Shown here piece by piece: positions 8,610 through 16,958 of a DNA stretch of 64,000 nt. The notes beneath the pieces are model-generated. The model made no database searches and was not told the origin of the DNA. It saw only the letters and a list, made by a program, of their open reading frames with translations. Source of the stretch: Aliihoeflea sp023389195 (GTDB lineage: Bacteria; Pseudomonadota; Alphaproteobacteria; Rhizobiales; Rhizobiaceae); the NCBI GenBank assembly GCA_023389195.1, contig JAEWET010000048.1, positions 1 through 64,000 of the forward strand. The letters run 5' to 3'. How positions within the stretch are numbered: position 1 is the stretch's first letter; the number at the start of each line of letters is the position of its first letter. The translations under genes and the position numbers were made by a program.

Positions 8610-9185
8610 ATGCAGACTGAAGACGTATTGGCGATTTTCCGCGAGGCGGGCGCGATCCTGGAGGGGCATTTCATCCTGACCTCGGGCCTGCGCAGCCCCG
8701 TCTTCCTCCAAAAGGCCCGCGTCTTCATGCACGCCGACAAGACCGAGCGTCTGTGCCGGGCGCTCGCGGAGAAGATTCGCGCCGAGGCCGGCGAGATCGA
8801 CTATGTCGTCGGCCCGGCTGTTGGCGGCATCATCCCAGCCTATGAGACGTCGCGGCATCTTGGCGTGCCCGCCGTCTGGGTCGAGCGCGAGGCGGGTGTC
8901 TTCAAGTTGCGACGCTTCGAGATGGAAAAAGGCGCGCGCGTCGTCATCGTCGAGGACATCGTGACGACCGGCCTGTCGATCCGAGAGACCGTCGATTGCC
9001 TTCGAGAACTTGGCGCCGAAATCGTCGCGGCGGCCTGCATCGTCGACCGTTCCGCCGGCAAGGCCGATGTCGGGGTGCCGCTCATCGCGCTCGCCGAATA
9101 TGAGGTGCCGGCCTACCCAGCAGACGCGCTTCCGCCCGAACTCGCCGCCATTCCGGCCATCAAGCCTGGAAGCCGCAACATCTGA
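8610..9185 (+). CDS. pyrE: Orotate phosphoribosyltransferase
   Basis: Transfers phosphoribosyl from PRPP to orotate, giving OMP in de novo pyrimidine synthesis. The 191 residues contain the PRPP-binding motif VVIVEDIVTTGLS (about 111-123), the flexible-loop region EREAGVFKLRR and the orotate-side segment FILTSGLRSPVF. Translation starts at an ATG with AGGAAAAG upstream, 13 bases after rsh, so the two are likely one transcript. The length matches the alphaproteobacterial type. Confidence 0.94.
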   Translation: MQTEDVLAIFREAGAILEGHFILTSGLRSPVFLQKARVFMHADKTERLCRALAEKIRAEAGEIDYVVGPAVGGIIPAYETSRHLGVPAVWVEREAGVFKLRRFEMEKGARVVIVEDIVTTGLSIRETVDCLRELGAEIVAAACIVDRSAGKADVGVPLIALAEYEVPAYPADALPPELAAIPAIKPGSRNI

Positions 9186-9229
9186 CGATGTCGGCGGTCG
9201 TTCACGAAACATTACATGATGATCGCGCA

Positions 9230-9258
9230 TTGTAGCGGCTCGATCTCCATGCCTATAT
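9230..9258 (+). promoter_or_regulatory. Promoter candidate for the DUF2062-acpS-lepB run
   Basis: TTGTAG (9230-9235), 17-base spacer, CTATAT (9253-9258), a perfect rhizobial -10 with a weak -35. It lies in the only gap of notable size upstream of this coupled run. Confidence 0.4.
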
Positions 9259-9330
9259 CGTGATGACTGGACCATTCGAATCCCTGATGATGGAACCGGG
9301 CAGGAAGCCCGGCCTGAGCGAAGCAAAGGT

Positions 9331-9915
9331 ATGCTTTTCAGACGACGCAAGACGGCAGATTTCGGCGAGAAGTTGCGGGTGATGTTCTGGCCGCGGCGGT
9401 CGTTCACGCGCTCCGCCCGCTATTTTTCGAGACGGGTGCTGCGCCTGACGGCAACGCCGCATGCCGTGGCAGCAGGCGTGGCGGCCGGGGCCTTCGCGTC
9501 CTTTCTGCCCTATATGGGCTTCCACTTTCTCATCGCCGCCGGCCTTGCATGGCTTTTGCGCGGCAATCTGATCGCGTCGGCGCTGGGAACCGCGGTGGGC
9601 AATCCGATCACCTTTCCCTTCATCTGGGGGTGTTCGCTGGGCCTCGGCCGCTACATGCTCCAGGGACGTGAACCGGGTGAGGTGGTGCCCCTGCAACTGG
9701 GACGCGTCTTGACCGAACTCGATTTCGCACTCCTTTGGGAGCCGCTATTGAAGCCGATGACGGTCGGCGGGGCGATGCTCGGAACGCTGTGCGGCCTGAT
9801 CCTCTATCTTCTGACCTATTGGGCCGTCGGTCTGTTCCGCGAACAGCGGCGCCGGCGCCTTGCGGACAAGGCGCGCCAGCGCGCGCATCCGGCCCTGACG
9901 CAGCCCGCACGATGA
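9331..9915 (+). CDS. DUF2062 membrane protein
   Basis: A 194-residue inner-membrane protein with the DUF2062 domain, function unknown. The core (about 45-175) has hydrophobic segments near 47-75 (AVAAGVAAGAFASFLPYMGF), 80-105 and 145-175, and the conserved GNPITFPFIWG segment. Both ends are strongly basic (MLFRRRK at the start, EQRRRRLADKARQR near the end), consistent with cytoplasmic termini. Its stop overlaps the acpS start in ATGA, so the two are translationally coupled. Confidence 0.85.
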   Translation: MLFRRRKTADFGEKLRVMFWPRRSFTRSARYFSRRVLRLTATPHAVAAGVAAGAFASFLPYMGFHFLIAAGLAWLLRGNLIASALGTAVGNPITFPFIWGCSLGLGRYMLQGREPGEVVPLQLGRVLTELDFALLWEPLLKPMTVGGAMLGTLCGLILYLLTYWAVGLFREQRRRRLADKARQRAHPALTQPAR

Positions 9916-10322
9916 TCGTCGGCATCGGCAGCGACCTCATCGACATTCGTCGCATCGAAAAGACCATCGAGCGCCATGGCGAGCGCTTCATCAATCGCGT
10001 CTTCACCGAAATCGAGCAGGAGAAATCCGACCGGCGCAAATTGCGGGCGGCCTCCTATGCCAAACGCTTTGCCGCCAAGGAGGCCTGCGCCAAGGCGCTC
10101 GGCACCGGCCTTGCGCGCGGCGTCTTCTGGCGCGACATGGGCGTTGTCAATCTTCCCGGCGGCAAACCCACGATGCGGCTGACCAATGGGGCGCTCCAGC
10201 GCTTGATTGCCCTGATACCGCAAGGCCACAAGCCCGTAATCCACCTGACGATCACCGACGATTTCCCGCTCGCTCAAGCCTTCGTCATCATCGAGGCGCT
10301 GACCGACCCAACCGCGGCGTGA
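9912..10322 (+). CDS. acpS: Holo-[acyl-carrier-protein] synthase
   Basis: Transfers 4'-phosphopantetheine from CoA to the Ser of acyl carrier protein, activating the AcpP encoded at 50970. The 136-residue protein starts MIVGIGSDLIDIRRIEK, with the Mg-binding Asp (D8), and contains the second conserved acidic site in RFAAKEACAKALGTG. The frame is open upstream to 9735, but the ATG at 9912 starts the conserved protein and overlaps the DUF2062 stop by four bases. lepB follows after 83 bases. Confidence 0.94.
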   Translation: MIVGIGSDLIDIRRIEKTIERHGERFINRVFTEIEQEKSDRRKLRAASYAKRFAAKEACAKALGTGLARGVFWRDMGVVNLPGGKPTMRLTNGALQRLIALIPQGHKPVIHLTITDDFPLAQAFVIIEALTDPTAA

Positions 10323-10405
10323 CCAAGCGACGCAACGGCGTTGCCGCAGACGCCGTCAAACGCTAAGACGAACCGCACCCCGCAAAGTACGGAAAGAATC
10401 TCAGC

Positions 10406-11149
10406 GTGTCGGACAAGAACAACAAGAAATCCGGCGGTTTCGGTGAAACCGTCAGCGTCATCGTGCAGGCTCTGCTTCTGGCGCTGGTCATCCGCACGCT
10501 GCTGTTCCAGCCATTCTCGATCCCGTCCGGCTCGATGCGCCCGACGCTGCTCGAGGGCGATTATCTGTTCGTCACCAAATGGGCCTATGGCTATTCGAAG
10601 CATTCGCTGCCCTTTTCGCCGCCGCTTTTCGAAGGCCGCATCTGGGGTTCGGAGCCGGAGCGCGGCGACGTCGTGGTCTTCAAGTTTCCGCCCGACCCGT
10701 CGCTCGACTACATCAAGCGCGTGATCGGCATGCCCGGCGACACGGTTCAGATGCGCGAAGGTCAGCTTTTCCTGAACGGCGAGGCGGTGCCGCGCGAACT
10801 GGTGGACGAACTCGACAATCCCGACATCACCGAGATGGCGCGTCCTGTCGAGGTCTGGCGCGAGACGCTGCCGAACGGCGTTTCCTATGACACGCTCGAC
10901 CTTTCGCCCAACTCGATCGGCGACAACACGCGCGAATTCCAGGTGCCCGAAGGCCACTACTTCATGATGGGCGACAATCGCGACAATTCGACCGACAGCC
11001 GGTTCTCGGTCGGCTACGTCCCGGCCGATCATCTCGTCGGTCGCGCCAACATCATCTTCTTCTCCATGTCGGGCGGCGCAAGCCCGCTCGAAATCTGGCG
11101 CTGGCCGACCGAACTGCGCTTCTCGCGCCTCCTCAACTCGGTCGAGTGA
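10406..11149 (+). CDS. lepB: Signal peptidase I
   Basis: Membrane-bound serine/lysine protease that removes signal peptides of Sec- and Tat-exported proteins. The 247 residues start at a GTG (10406) with GGAAAG upstream. One N-terminal membrane segment (about 14-34) is followed by the catalytic Ser S43 in FSIPSGSMRPTL, the catalytic Lys K104 in DYIKRVIGMPGD and the box MGDNRDNSTDSR. Its TGA overlaps the rnc ATG. The acpS-lepB-rnc-era-recO order is standard for the group. Confidence 0.95.
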   Translation: MSDKNNKKSGGFGETVSVIVQALLLALVIRTLLFQPFSIPSGSMRPTLLEGDYLFVTKWAYGYSKHSLPFSPPLFEGRIWGSEPERGDVVVFKFPPDPSLDYIKRVIGMPGDTVQMREGQLFLNGEAVPRELVDELDNPDITEMARPVEVWRETLPNGVSYDTLDLSPNSIGDNTREFQVPEGHYFMMGDNRDNSTDSRFSVGYVPADHLVGRANIIFFSMSGGASPLEIWRWPTELRFSRLLNSVE

Positions 11150-11862
11150 TGGCCGGAAACAAGACAGATGGCGCGGCACTCGCGGCCGCCATCGAAAAGA
11201 TCACCGGCATCGCCTTGAGCGACCACGAACGGCTGGCGCGTGCGCTGACCCATGCGAGCGTGCAGGCCGGCGCGGCGGCGCATTACGAGCGGCTGGAGTT
11301 CCTCGGCGACCGGGTGCTCGGCCTCGTTATCGCGCAGATGCTGTTCGAAGCGCACCCCGATGCCGCCGAAGGCGAGCTTTCGGTGCGCCTCAACGGGCTG
11401 GTCAATGCCGAAACGCTGGCCGATCTCGCCGACGAGATCGGCCTGACGCCGCTGATCCGCACCGGAGCCGAATTCGGCTCGCTGTCCGGCAAGAAGCGGA
11501 TCAACACGCGCTCCGACGTGATGGAGGCGCTGATTGCGGCGATCTATCTCGAAAAGGGGCTCGACGCCGCCCAAGGCTTCATCCTCGACAAATGGGCCAA
11601 GCGCGCCAAAGGCGAAGCGGCCGGGCGTCGCGATGCCAAGACCGAGTTGCAGGAATGGGCGCACCAGCGGGTCAAGGTCTCGCCCGTCTATCGCGTGGAC
11701 AGGCGCGAGGGACCGGATCATGATCCGGTCTTCACGGTCAGCGTGCTGATCGAAGGTCTGGCGCCGGGGCAGGCGCAGGGCCGCTCCAAGCGCGAGGCCG
11801 AGCAGGCGGCGGCGACTGCCATATTGACGCGCGAAGGCGTGTGGAAGGACGAGACACGATGA
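11149..11862 (+). CDS. rnc: Ribonuclease III
   Basis: Double-stranded-RNA endonuclease that processes rRNA precursors and many structured or antisense RNAs. The 237 residues have the RNase III signature ERLEFLGDRVLG (about 47-58), a second acidic cluster in SDVMEALIAAIYLE, and a C-terminal double-stranded RNA-binding domain (about 160-230). The ATG at 11149 overlaps the lepB stop as TGATG; a GTG three bases earlier in the same frame cannot be excluded. Its own stop overlaps the era ATG, so lepB, rnc and era are coupled. Confidence 0.95.
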   Translation: MAGNKTDGAALAAAIEKITGIALSDHERLARALTHASVQAGAAAHYERLEFLGDRVLGLVIAQMLFEAHPDAAEGELSVRLNGLVNAETLADLADEIGLTPLIRTGAEFGSLSGKKRINTRSDVMEALIAAIYLEKGLDAAQGFILDKWAKRAKGEAAGRRDAKTELQEWAHQRVKVSPVYRVDRREGPDHDPVFTVSVLIEGLAPGQAQGRSKREAEQAAATAILTREGVWKDETR

Positions 11863-12779
11863 CCGACGAATCCACCAATGCCGAGGGTCCGACGCGCTCG
11901 GGCTTCGTCGCGCTCATCGGCGCGCCCAATGCGGGCAAGTCGACGCTTTTGAACCAGCTCGTCGGCTCCAAGGTCTCGATCGTCACCCACAAGGTCCAGA
12001 CGACGCGCGCCATCGTGCGCGGCATCGCGACCCACAAGCGTTCGCAGATCGTGTTCATGGACACGCCCGGCATCTTCAAGCCGCGCCGCCGCCTCGACGA
12101 GGCGATGGTGACGACCGCCTGGGGCGGGGCGAAGGATGCCGACACGATCGCCTTCCTGATCGACGCCGAGCGCGGAATTCGCGGTGACGCGGAAACGATC
12201 CTCGAGCGGCTCGAAAACGTCCGCCAGCCGAAGATTCTGATCCTGAACAAGATCGATCAGGTGAAGCGCGAAGACCTCCTGGCCCTTGCCTCCAAGGCGA
12301 CCGAGAAGGTCCAGTTCGAGCGCGTCTTCATGATCTCGGCCCTGACGGGCTCGGGCTGCGCCGACCTTCTCGACTATCTCGCCGAGGCTGCGCAGGAAGG
12401 CCCCTGGTACTACCCGGAGGACCAGATTTCGGACTTGCCGATGCGCCAGCTCGCCGCCGAGATCACCCGTGAAAAGGTGTTCCTGCGCCTTCACCAGGAA
12501 CTGCCCTATTCCTCGCATGTCGAGACCGAGGGCTGGGAGGAAAAGAAGGACGGGTCGGTCAAGATCGATCAGGTCATCTATGTCGAGCGCGACAGCCAGA
12601 AGAAGATCGTCCTCGGCAAGAAGGGCGAGACGATCCGCGCCATCGGCCAGGCCGCGCGCGAGGAACTGGCCGAAATCATGGAGCAGAAGGTCCATCTCTT
12701 CCTGTTCGTGAAGGTGCGCGAGAACTGGATCAACGATCCCGAGCGCTATCGCGAGATGGGACTTGAATTTCCCCGCTGA
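11859..12779 (+). CDS. era: GTPase Era
   Basis: Essential GTPase that binds 16S rRNA and acts in 30S subunit maturation. In 306 residues it shows the P-loop GAPNAGKST (21-29), the switch-II motif DTPG, the NKID specificity motif (ILNKIDQV) and a C-terminal KH domain (about 215-300, with KKIVLGKKGETIRAIGQAAR). The start at 11859 gives an ATGA overlap with rnc and is preferred over the GTG at 11841. recO follows after 18 bases. Confidence 0.95.
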   Translation: MTDESTNAEGPTRSGFVALIGAPNAGKSTLLNQLVGSKVSIVTHKVQTTRAIVRGIATHKRSQIVFMDTPGIFKPRRRLDEAMVTTAWGGAKDADTIAFLIDAERGIRGDAETILERLENVRQPKILILNKIDQVKREDLLALASKATEKVQFERVFMISALTGSGCADLLDYLAEAAQEGPWYYPEDQISDLPMRQLAAEITREKVFLRLHQELPYSSHVETEGWEEKKDGSVKIDQVIYVERDSQKKIVLGKKGETIRAIGQAAREELAEIMEQKVHLFLFVKVRENWINDPERYREMGLEFPR

Positions 12780-12797
12780 CGCGTCGAACTTGGCCTG

Positions 12798-13559
12798 ATG
12801 GAATGGCGTGACGACGGCATCATCCTTGGTACGCGCCGGCATGGCGAGACGAGCGTCATCCTCGAAGTGATGACGCGTGGCCATGGCCGCCATCTCGGCC
12901 TCGTGCGCGGCGGGCGTTCGCGCAAGATGCAGCCCGTCCTTCAGGCCGGCAACCGCGTCGAACTCGTCTGGCGCGCGCGGCTCGACGAGCATCTGGGCTT
13001 CTTCGCGGTCGAACCGGTGGAGCTCAAGGCCGCGCAGTTAATGGACAGCGCGGCCAGCATCTACGGCCTGCAATTGTTGGCGGCGCATCTGCGTCTCCTG
13101 CCCGAGCGCGATCCCCATGCGGGCCTCTACGAGACGCTGGCGGTGGTGCTCGACCATCTGCGCGAGCCGCAGGATGCGGCCGAACTCGTCGTCCGCTTCG
13201 AGCTTCTGGTTCTGGAGGAGCTCGGCTTCGGGCTTGACCTCCAGCGCTGCGCCGCGACCGGAGCGCGCGAGGACCTCGTCTACGTCTCGCCCAAGAGCGG
13301 CCGCGCCGTTTCGCGCACGGCGGGCGAGCCCTGGCGCGACAAGCTCCTGGCGCTGCCCGAATTTCTGCAGCGCGGCTCGAAACGTCAGGGCGACGAGACC
13401 GCGATCGCCGACGCCTTCCGCCTGACCGGCTTCTTCCTCGCTCGCCACATCTATGAGCCGCGCGGCATGGACGAGCCCGATGCCCGCATCGGCTTCATCG
13501 CCGCGCTGAAAAAGGCGCTCGCCAGCATCCCACTGAGTAACGGAGAAAATGCCGCATGA
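12798..13559 (+). CDS. recO: DNA repair protein RecO
   Basis: Recombination mediator that, with RecR, loads RecA on SSB-coated single strands in the RecF pathway. The 253 residues start MEWRDDGIILGTRRHGETS, the conserved OB-fold N terminus (about 1-80), followed by the helical RecO C domain. The zinc-binding cysteines of some RecO proteins are absent: only C237-type isolated Cys residues such as RCAATG are seen. It is the last canonical member of the lepB-rnc-era-recO run and overlaps the following thioesterase gene by four bases (ATGA). Confidence 0.92.
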   Translation: MEWRDDGIILGTRRHGETSVILEVMTRGHGRHLGLVRGGRSRKMQPVLQAGNRVELVWRARLDEHLGFFAVEPVELKAAQLMDSAASIYGLQLLAAHLRLLPERDPHAGLYETLAVVLDHLREPQDAAELVVRFELLVLEELGFGLDLQRCAATGAREDLVYVSPKSGRAVSRTAGEPWRDKLLALPEFLQRGSKRQGDETAIADAFRLTGFFLARHIYEPRGMDEPDARIGFIAALKKALASIPLSNGENAA

Positions 13560-14074
13560 CCGCAGTCGAAATCTTCCCGGGCCACGTCGTTCCTCGAGGC
13601 CTCGGCACCATTCCGCATGCGGATGTCGAGCATTATTCGGGCCTGGAACTCCTGCAGCGCGTGGTCGACGGCCAGTATCCCGCGCCGTCGATTGCCGCGC
13701 GCATCAACTTCGCGCTGGTTGAGGTTTCGGAGGGCAGGGCGGTGTTCAAGGGCATGCCCGGCGCACGCCATTTCAACCCGCTCGGCTCCGTCCATGGCGG
13801 CTGGGCCGCGACCGTCCTCGATTCCGCGCTCGGCTGTTCGATCCACACGCTGCTGGCGAAAGGCGAGGGCTATTCGACCGTCGAGATGAAGGTGAATTAC
13901 CTCCGCCCGATCAGCGAGAAGACGGGCGTCGTCACCTGCGAGGGCAAGGTCGTCAACAAGGGCCGCACGCTCGCCGTCTCCGAAGCGCGGATGACGGATG
14001 CCAACGGCAAGCTGCTCGCCATCGGCACCGAGACCTGCGCCATCTTCCCGATCGCCAACATGGCGGCGAGGTAG
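13556..14074 (+). CDS. PaaI-family hotdog thioesterase
   Basis: A 172-residue acyl-CoA thioesterase-like protein with a single hotdog domain (about 45-165). The family signature is clear: HFNPLGSVHGGWAATVLDSALGC spans the central helix and its start, followed by VEMKVNYLRPI and the sheet GKVVNKGRTLAVSEARM. The substrate cannot be read from the sequence; relatives act on phenylacetyl-CoA breakdown products or on medium-chain and aromatic acyl-CoA. It is coupled to recO by a four-base overlap and ends five bases from the convergent MFS gene. Confidence 0.85.
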   Translation: MTAVEIFPGHVVPRGLGTIPHADVEHYSGLELLQRVVDGQYPAPSIAARINFALVEVSEGRAVFKGMPGARHFNPLGSVHGGWAATVLDSALGCSIHTLLAKGEGYSTVEMKVNYLRPISEKTGVVTCEGKVVNKGRTLAVSEARMTDANGKLLAIGTETCAIFPIANMAAR

Positions 14075-14079
14075 CTCGG

Positions 14080-15318
14080 CTACTCCGCGGGCGCCAGAGC
14101 CGGTCGGTCGACCGGCCGCTCGGCGATCGGCCAGTGGACGATGGCTGCGAAAAGCCCGAGCGCCACGCCCAGCCACCAGACCGGATCGTAGGAGCCGAGG
14201 ATGTCGTAGAGATAGCCGCCGAGCCAGACGCCGAGGAACGAGCCGAGCTGGTGCGACAGGAAGACGAGCCCGCCAAGAAGGCCGAGATAGCGCGTGCCGA
14301 ACATGATCGCGACCAGCGCGTTGGTCGGTGGCACGGTGGAAAGCCACAAGAGCCCCATCACGATCGAGAAGACGATGACGGCGGTCGGTGTCTGCGGCAG
14401 CAGCAGGAAGGCCGTGATGGCGATCGAGCGGCCGATATAGATCAGCGCGAGGAAAATGGGCTTGGAATATTTCTGGCCGATGACGCCAGCGGCGAGCGAG
14501 CCGATGATGTTGAAGAAGCCGATGAAGGCGAGCGCCAGCACGGCATAGCGCGCATCGATGCCCAGATCGCCGATATAGGCTGGGAAATGCGCGGTGATGA
14601 AGGCGACCTGGAAGCCGCAGACGAAGAAGCCGGACACGAGCAGAAGGTAGCTCTTGTGCGCGAAGGCCTCGCGTAGCGCATCCCCCATCGACTGCTCGAA
14701 CTGCGCCTGCGGCACCGAGCCGGTCTTCGAATTGCCGACCAGCGGAATGGCGAGGATGGGGATCAGGAGCATCATCGCGCTCATGATCATCAGCGTGTCC
14801 GACCAGCCATAGGCGTCGATCAGTCCCTGGCTGACGGGCGCGAAGACGAACATGCCGGCCGAGCCGGCGGCCGTGCCGATGCCGAAGACGATGGAGCGCT
14901 TTTCCGGCGGCGTGTTGCGGCCGAACGAGGCGAGCACGATCGAGAACGAGCTTGCGGCGACACCGAGGCCGACGAGAACGCCGCCGGAAATGTGCAGCAT
15001 GGTCGGCGTGTCGGCGGTGGCCATCATGGCAAGGCCGGCGGCATAGAGCAGGCCGCCGAAGGACAGCACGCGCCACGTGCCGTAGCGGTCCGCGATAGCG
15101 CCGAAAACCGGCTGGCCAAGGCCCCAGAGCAGGTTCTGGATCGCCATGGCGAGACCGAAAGTCGTCCGGTCCCAGCCCTTTTCCGCCAGCATCGGCAACT
15201 GGAAGAAGCCCATCGCCGAGCGCGGCCCGAACGCCATGCCGGCGATGATGCAGCCGCAGATGATGAGAAGCCACGGCACGGAGCGGGTCGCGGGGCGGTC
15301 GGCGGGAATCGTGGTCAT
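14080..15318 (-). CDS. MFS transporter (oxalate/formate-antiporter-like)
   Basis: A 412-residue permease with about 12 hydrophobic segments in two six-helix halves. The motif between helices 2 and 3 (GAIADRYGTWRVL) is the MFS signature, and the long cytoplasmic loop lies near residues 205-230. Overall it resembles the monocarboxylate/oxalate-formate type of permease, but substrate and direction are unknown. It begins with a short hydrophilic N terminus. It has no clear operon partner; the thioesterase end is five bases away in the opposite orientation and I see no terminator between them. Confidence 0.82.
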   Translation of the reverse strand: MTTIPADRPATRSVPWLLIICGCIIAGMAFGPRSAMGFFQLPMLAEKGWDRTTFGLAMAIQNLLWGLGQPVFGAIADRYGTWRVLSFGGLLYAAGLAMMATADTPTMLHISGGVLVGLGVAASSFSIVLASFGRNTPPEKRSIVFGIGTAAGSAGMFVFAPVSQGLIDAYGWSDTLMIMSAMMLLIPILAIPLVGNSKTGSVPQAQFEQSMGDALREAFAHKSYLLLVSGFFVCGFQVAFITAHFPAYIGDLGIDARYAVLALAFIGFFNIIGSLAAGVIGQKYSKPIFLALIYIGRSIAITAFLLLPQTPTAVIVFSIVMGLLWLSTVPPTNALVAIMFGTRYLGLLGGLVFLSHQLGSFLGVWLGGYLYDILGSYDPVWWLGVALGLFAAIVHWPIAERPVDRPALAPAE

Positions 15319-15410
15319 GGCGCGCGTCTCGATTGAAGACCGAGACTAGCCGAGCGATTGTTCAAACGGAAACGAATTGAAACGATGGATCGTTCAATTT
15401 CACTGATCGG

Positions 15411-15854
15411 TCACCGTTGCGGAAAAGGCCATCCCGGCGATCCGGGCTGTCCCGGCAGCGGCACCTGGCCGGGAAGCGGGGGACGGGTCGGGTCGAAATA
15501 GACCGGCCGCTCGCGGCGAAATTCCCTGAGCGGGATGTTGGTCGGCGTCTGGATGCCCGGTCCCGTCTGCGCGATCGGCGGTGCCACTGTCACGCGCGGG
15601 CGATTATAGGGGATCTGCCGGGATGCCGCGCCGGCGGCCGGCACCTCAATCATCATGCCGGGTTGCAGCCGGTTCGGCCGCAAGCCGGGATTGGCCTGCA
15701 TCAACGCCTCAACATTCGTCCCGCAAGCGGCCGCCATCGCGGAAAGCGTGTCTCCGCGCGACACGGTCACCCGTTCGGGACAGGCCTGCGCAGGCGAGGC
15801 GGCAAGGGCGGGCAGGACGAGCACGCCTGCAAATGCAAGTCGGACGATGTTCAT
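15411..15854 (-). CDS. Small exported LysM-domain protein
   Basis: A 147-residue protein with a signal peptide (MNIVRLAFAGVLVLPALAA..., cleavage near AQA-C at about 23) and one LysM domain (about 25-75: VSRGDTLSAMAAACGTNVEALMQANPGL, here split over that range), which binds peptidoglycan GlcNAc. The rest is Pro-rich (PPLPGQVPLPGQPGSPGWP) and probably extended. The mature N terminus starts with Cys but the preceding AQA is not a good lipobox, so I call it exported rather than a lipoprotein. The ATG at 15854 is chosen for the signal peptide. Confidence 0.8.
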   Translation of the reverse strand: MNIVRLAFAGVLVLPALAASPAQACPERVTVSRGDTLSAMAAACGTNVEALMQANPGLRPNRLQPGMMIEVPAAGAASRQIPYNRPRVTVAPPIAQTGPGIQTPTNIPLREFRRERPVYFDPTRPPLPGQVPLPGQPGSPGWPFPQR

Positions 15855-15901
15855 GAGTGGCAATCTAGGTCGTGCGACGCCGATTTGCACCCGCCCTCCG
15901 C

Positions 15902-16768
15902 CTATCGTGATGGCGCGGGCGGCAGGAGACGCGGGGCGACGGGGATCGTAAGTCCCTTCGCCTCGAAAGCGGCCTTGGCCTTTTGCGTCATGTCGATCTT
16001 GGTTTTCCAGAAGTCGGCGGTCGCGGTCCAGTAATGCAGCGTCACGCCGACGGCGGCGTCGCCCAGCGTCGCGACGAAGGTCTCGGGCGCAGGTTCTTCG
16101 AGAATGCGCTTTTCGTTGGCTGCAAGGTCGAGCAGTGTCTGGCGCGCAGTCGCGACGTCGTCGCCATAGGCGATGGTCAGCGTCAGTTCGGTGCGTCGCA
16201 GCGGGTTACGCGTGGCATTGGTCACCGGCACGTTCCAGAGCAGGCTGTTGGGCGCAAAGATGTAGAGCCCGTCCGCGCCGCGAAGTTCTGTCGCGAAAAG
16301 CCCGATTTCCTCGATCGTACCGGAAACGGTCGGCGTGGTGATGAACTCGCCGACCCGGAACGGTCGCAACACGAGAAGCATGATGCCGGCCGCGATGTTC
16401 TGCAGCGTCCCCTGCAGCGCAAGGCCGATGGCAAGGCCGACGGCGCCGAGCGCGGCGATGATGCTCGTGGTCTGGACGCCGAACTGTGCCAGCGCTGTGA
16501 CGCCGACCAGGATCAGGATCGTGTAGCGCACCACCTTGGAGAGGAACCGCCGCAGCGTCTCGTCGACGCCCTTGATGCGACCGAGGCCGGCATAAAGCGA
16601 GCGCTCGAAGATGCCGGCGGCAAGATATCCGACGATGAGGAGCACGATCGCGCCGATGAAAGACAGCGAATAGGCGCCGATCAGCGCACCCGCCTCGCGC
16701 AGCGCCAGTTCGCTCATGGTCAGCGCATCGGCGGCGCGGATTTCGAGTTCGTCCATCGGTGATTCCAT
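15902..16768 (-). CDS. MscS-family mechanosensitive channel
   Basis: A 288-residue small-conductance channel of the short MscS type, which opens on membrane tension to release solutes after hypo-osmotic shock. Membrane segments lie at about 33-53, 79-97 and 103-135. The pore helix (ALGAVGLAIGLALQGTLQN) has the Gly/Ala spacing of MscS TM3, followed by the conserved IMLLVLRPFRVGEFI and the cytoplasmic beta domain (GTIEEIGLFATELRGADG). An in-frame ATG at 16756 is an alternative start. It is divergent from the GNAT/C39 gene. Confidence 0.92.
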   Translation of the reverse strand: MESPMDELEIRAADALTMSELALREAGALIGAYSLSFIGAIVLLIVGYLAAGIFERSLYAGLGRIKGVDETLRRFLSKVVRYTILILVGVTALAQFGVQTTSIIAALGAVGLAIGLALQGTLQNIAAGIMLLVLRPFRVGEFITTPTVSGTIEEIGLFATELRGADGLYIFAPNSLLWNVPVTNATRNPLRRTELTLTIAYGDDVATARQTLLDLAANEKRILEEPAPETFVATLGDAAVGVTLHYWTATADFWKTKIDMTQKAKAAFEAKGLTIPVAPRLLPPAPSR

Positions 16769-16958
16769 CCCCTCTGTCGCAGCGCATTAAGCCCTGTGCC
16801 GACACGAAAACCAAGCCGTGCAAGGCGCTGGACAGCCGTCCCAATTCGGCCATAATCGGGGCGCGAAAGCGAAAATTCGCCGGCCTCGGAAAGGTGTCGG
16901 CGGGCCGGAGTTGGGAGGACAATGCCGGCGCCCGACTTTCCCGAGGAAGTCCGCCGCA

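Noticed and set aside
6305..8740. 811-residue open frame antisense to rsh
   Set aside because: It is an antisense shadow of a well-supported gene; high GC removes stops on the opposite strand. No domain and no ribosome-binding site.
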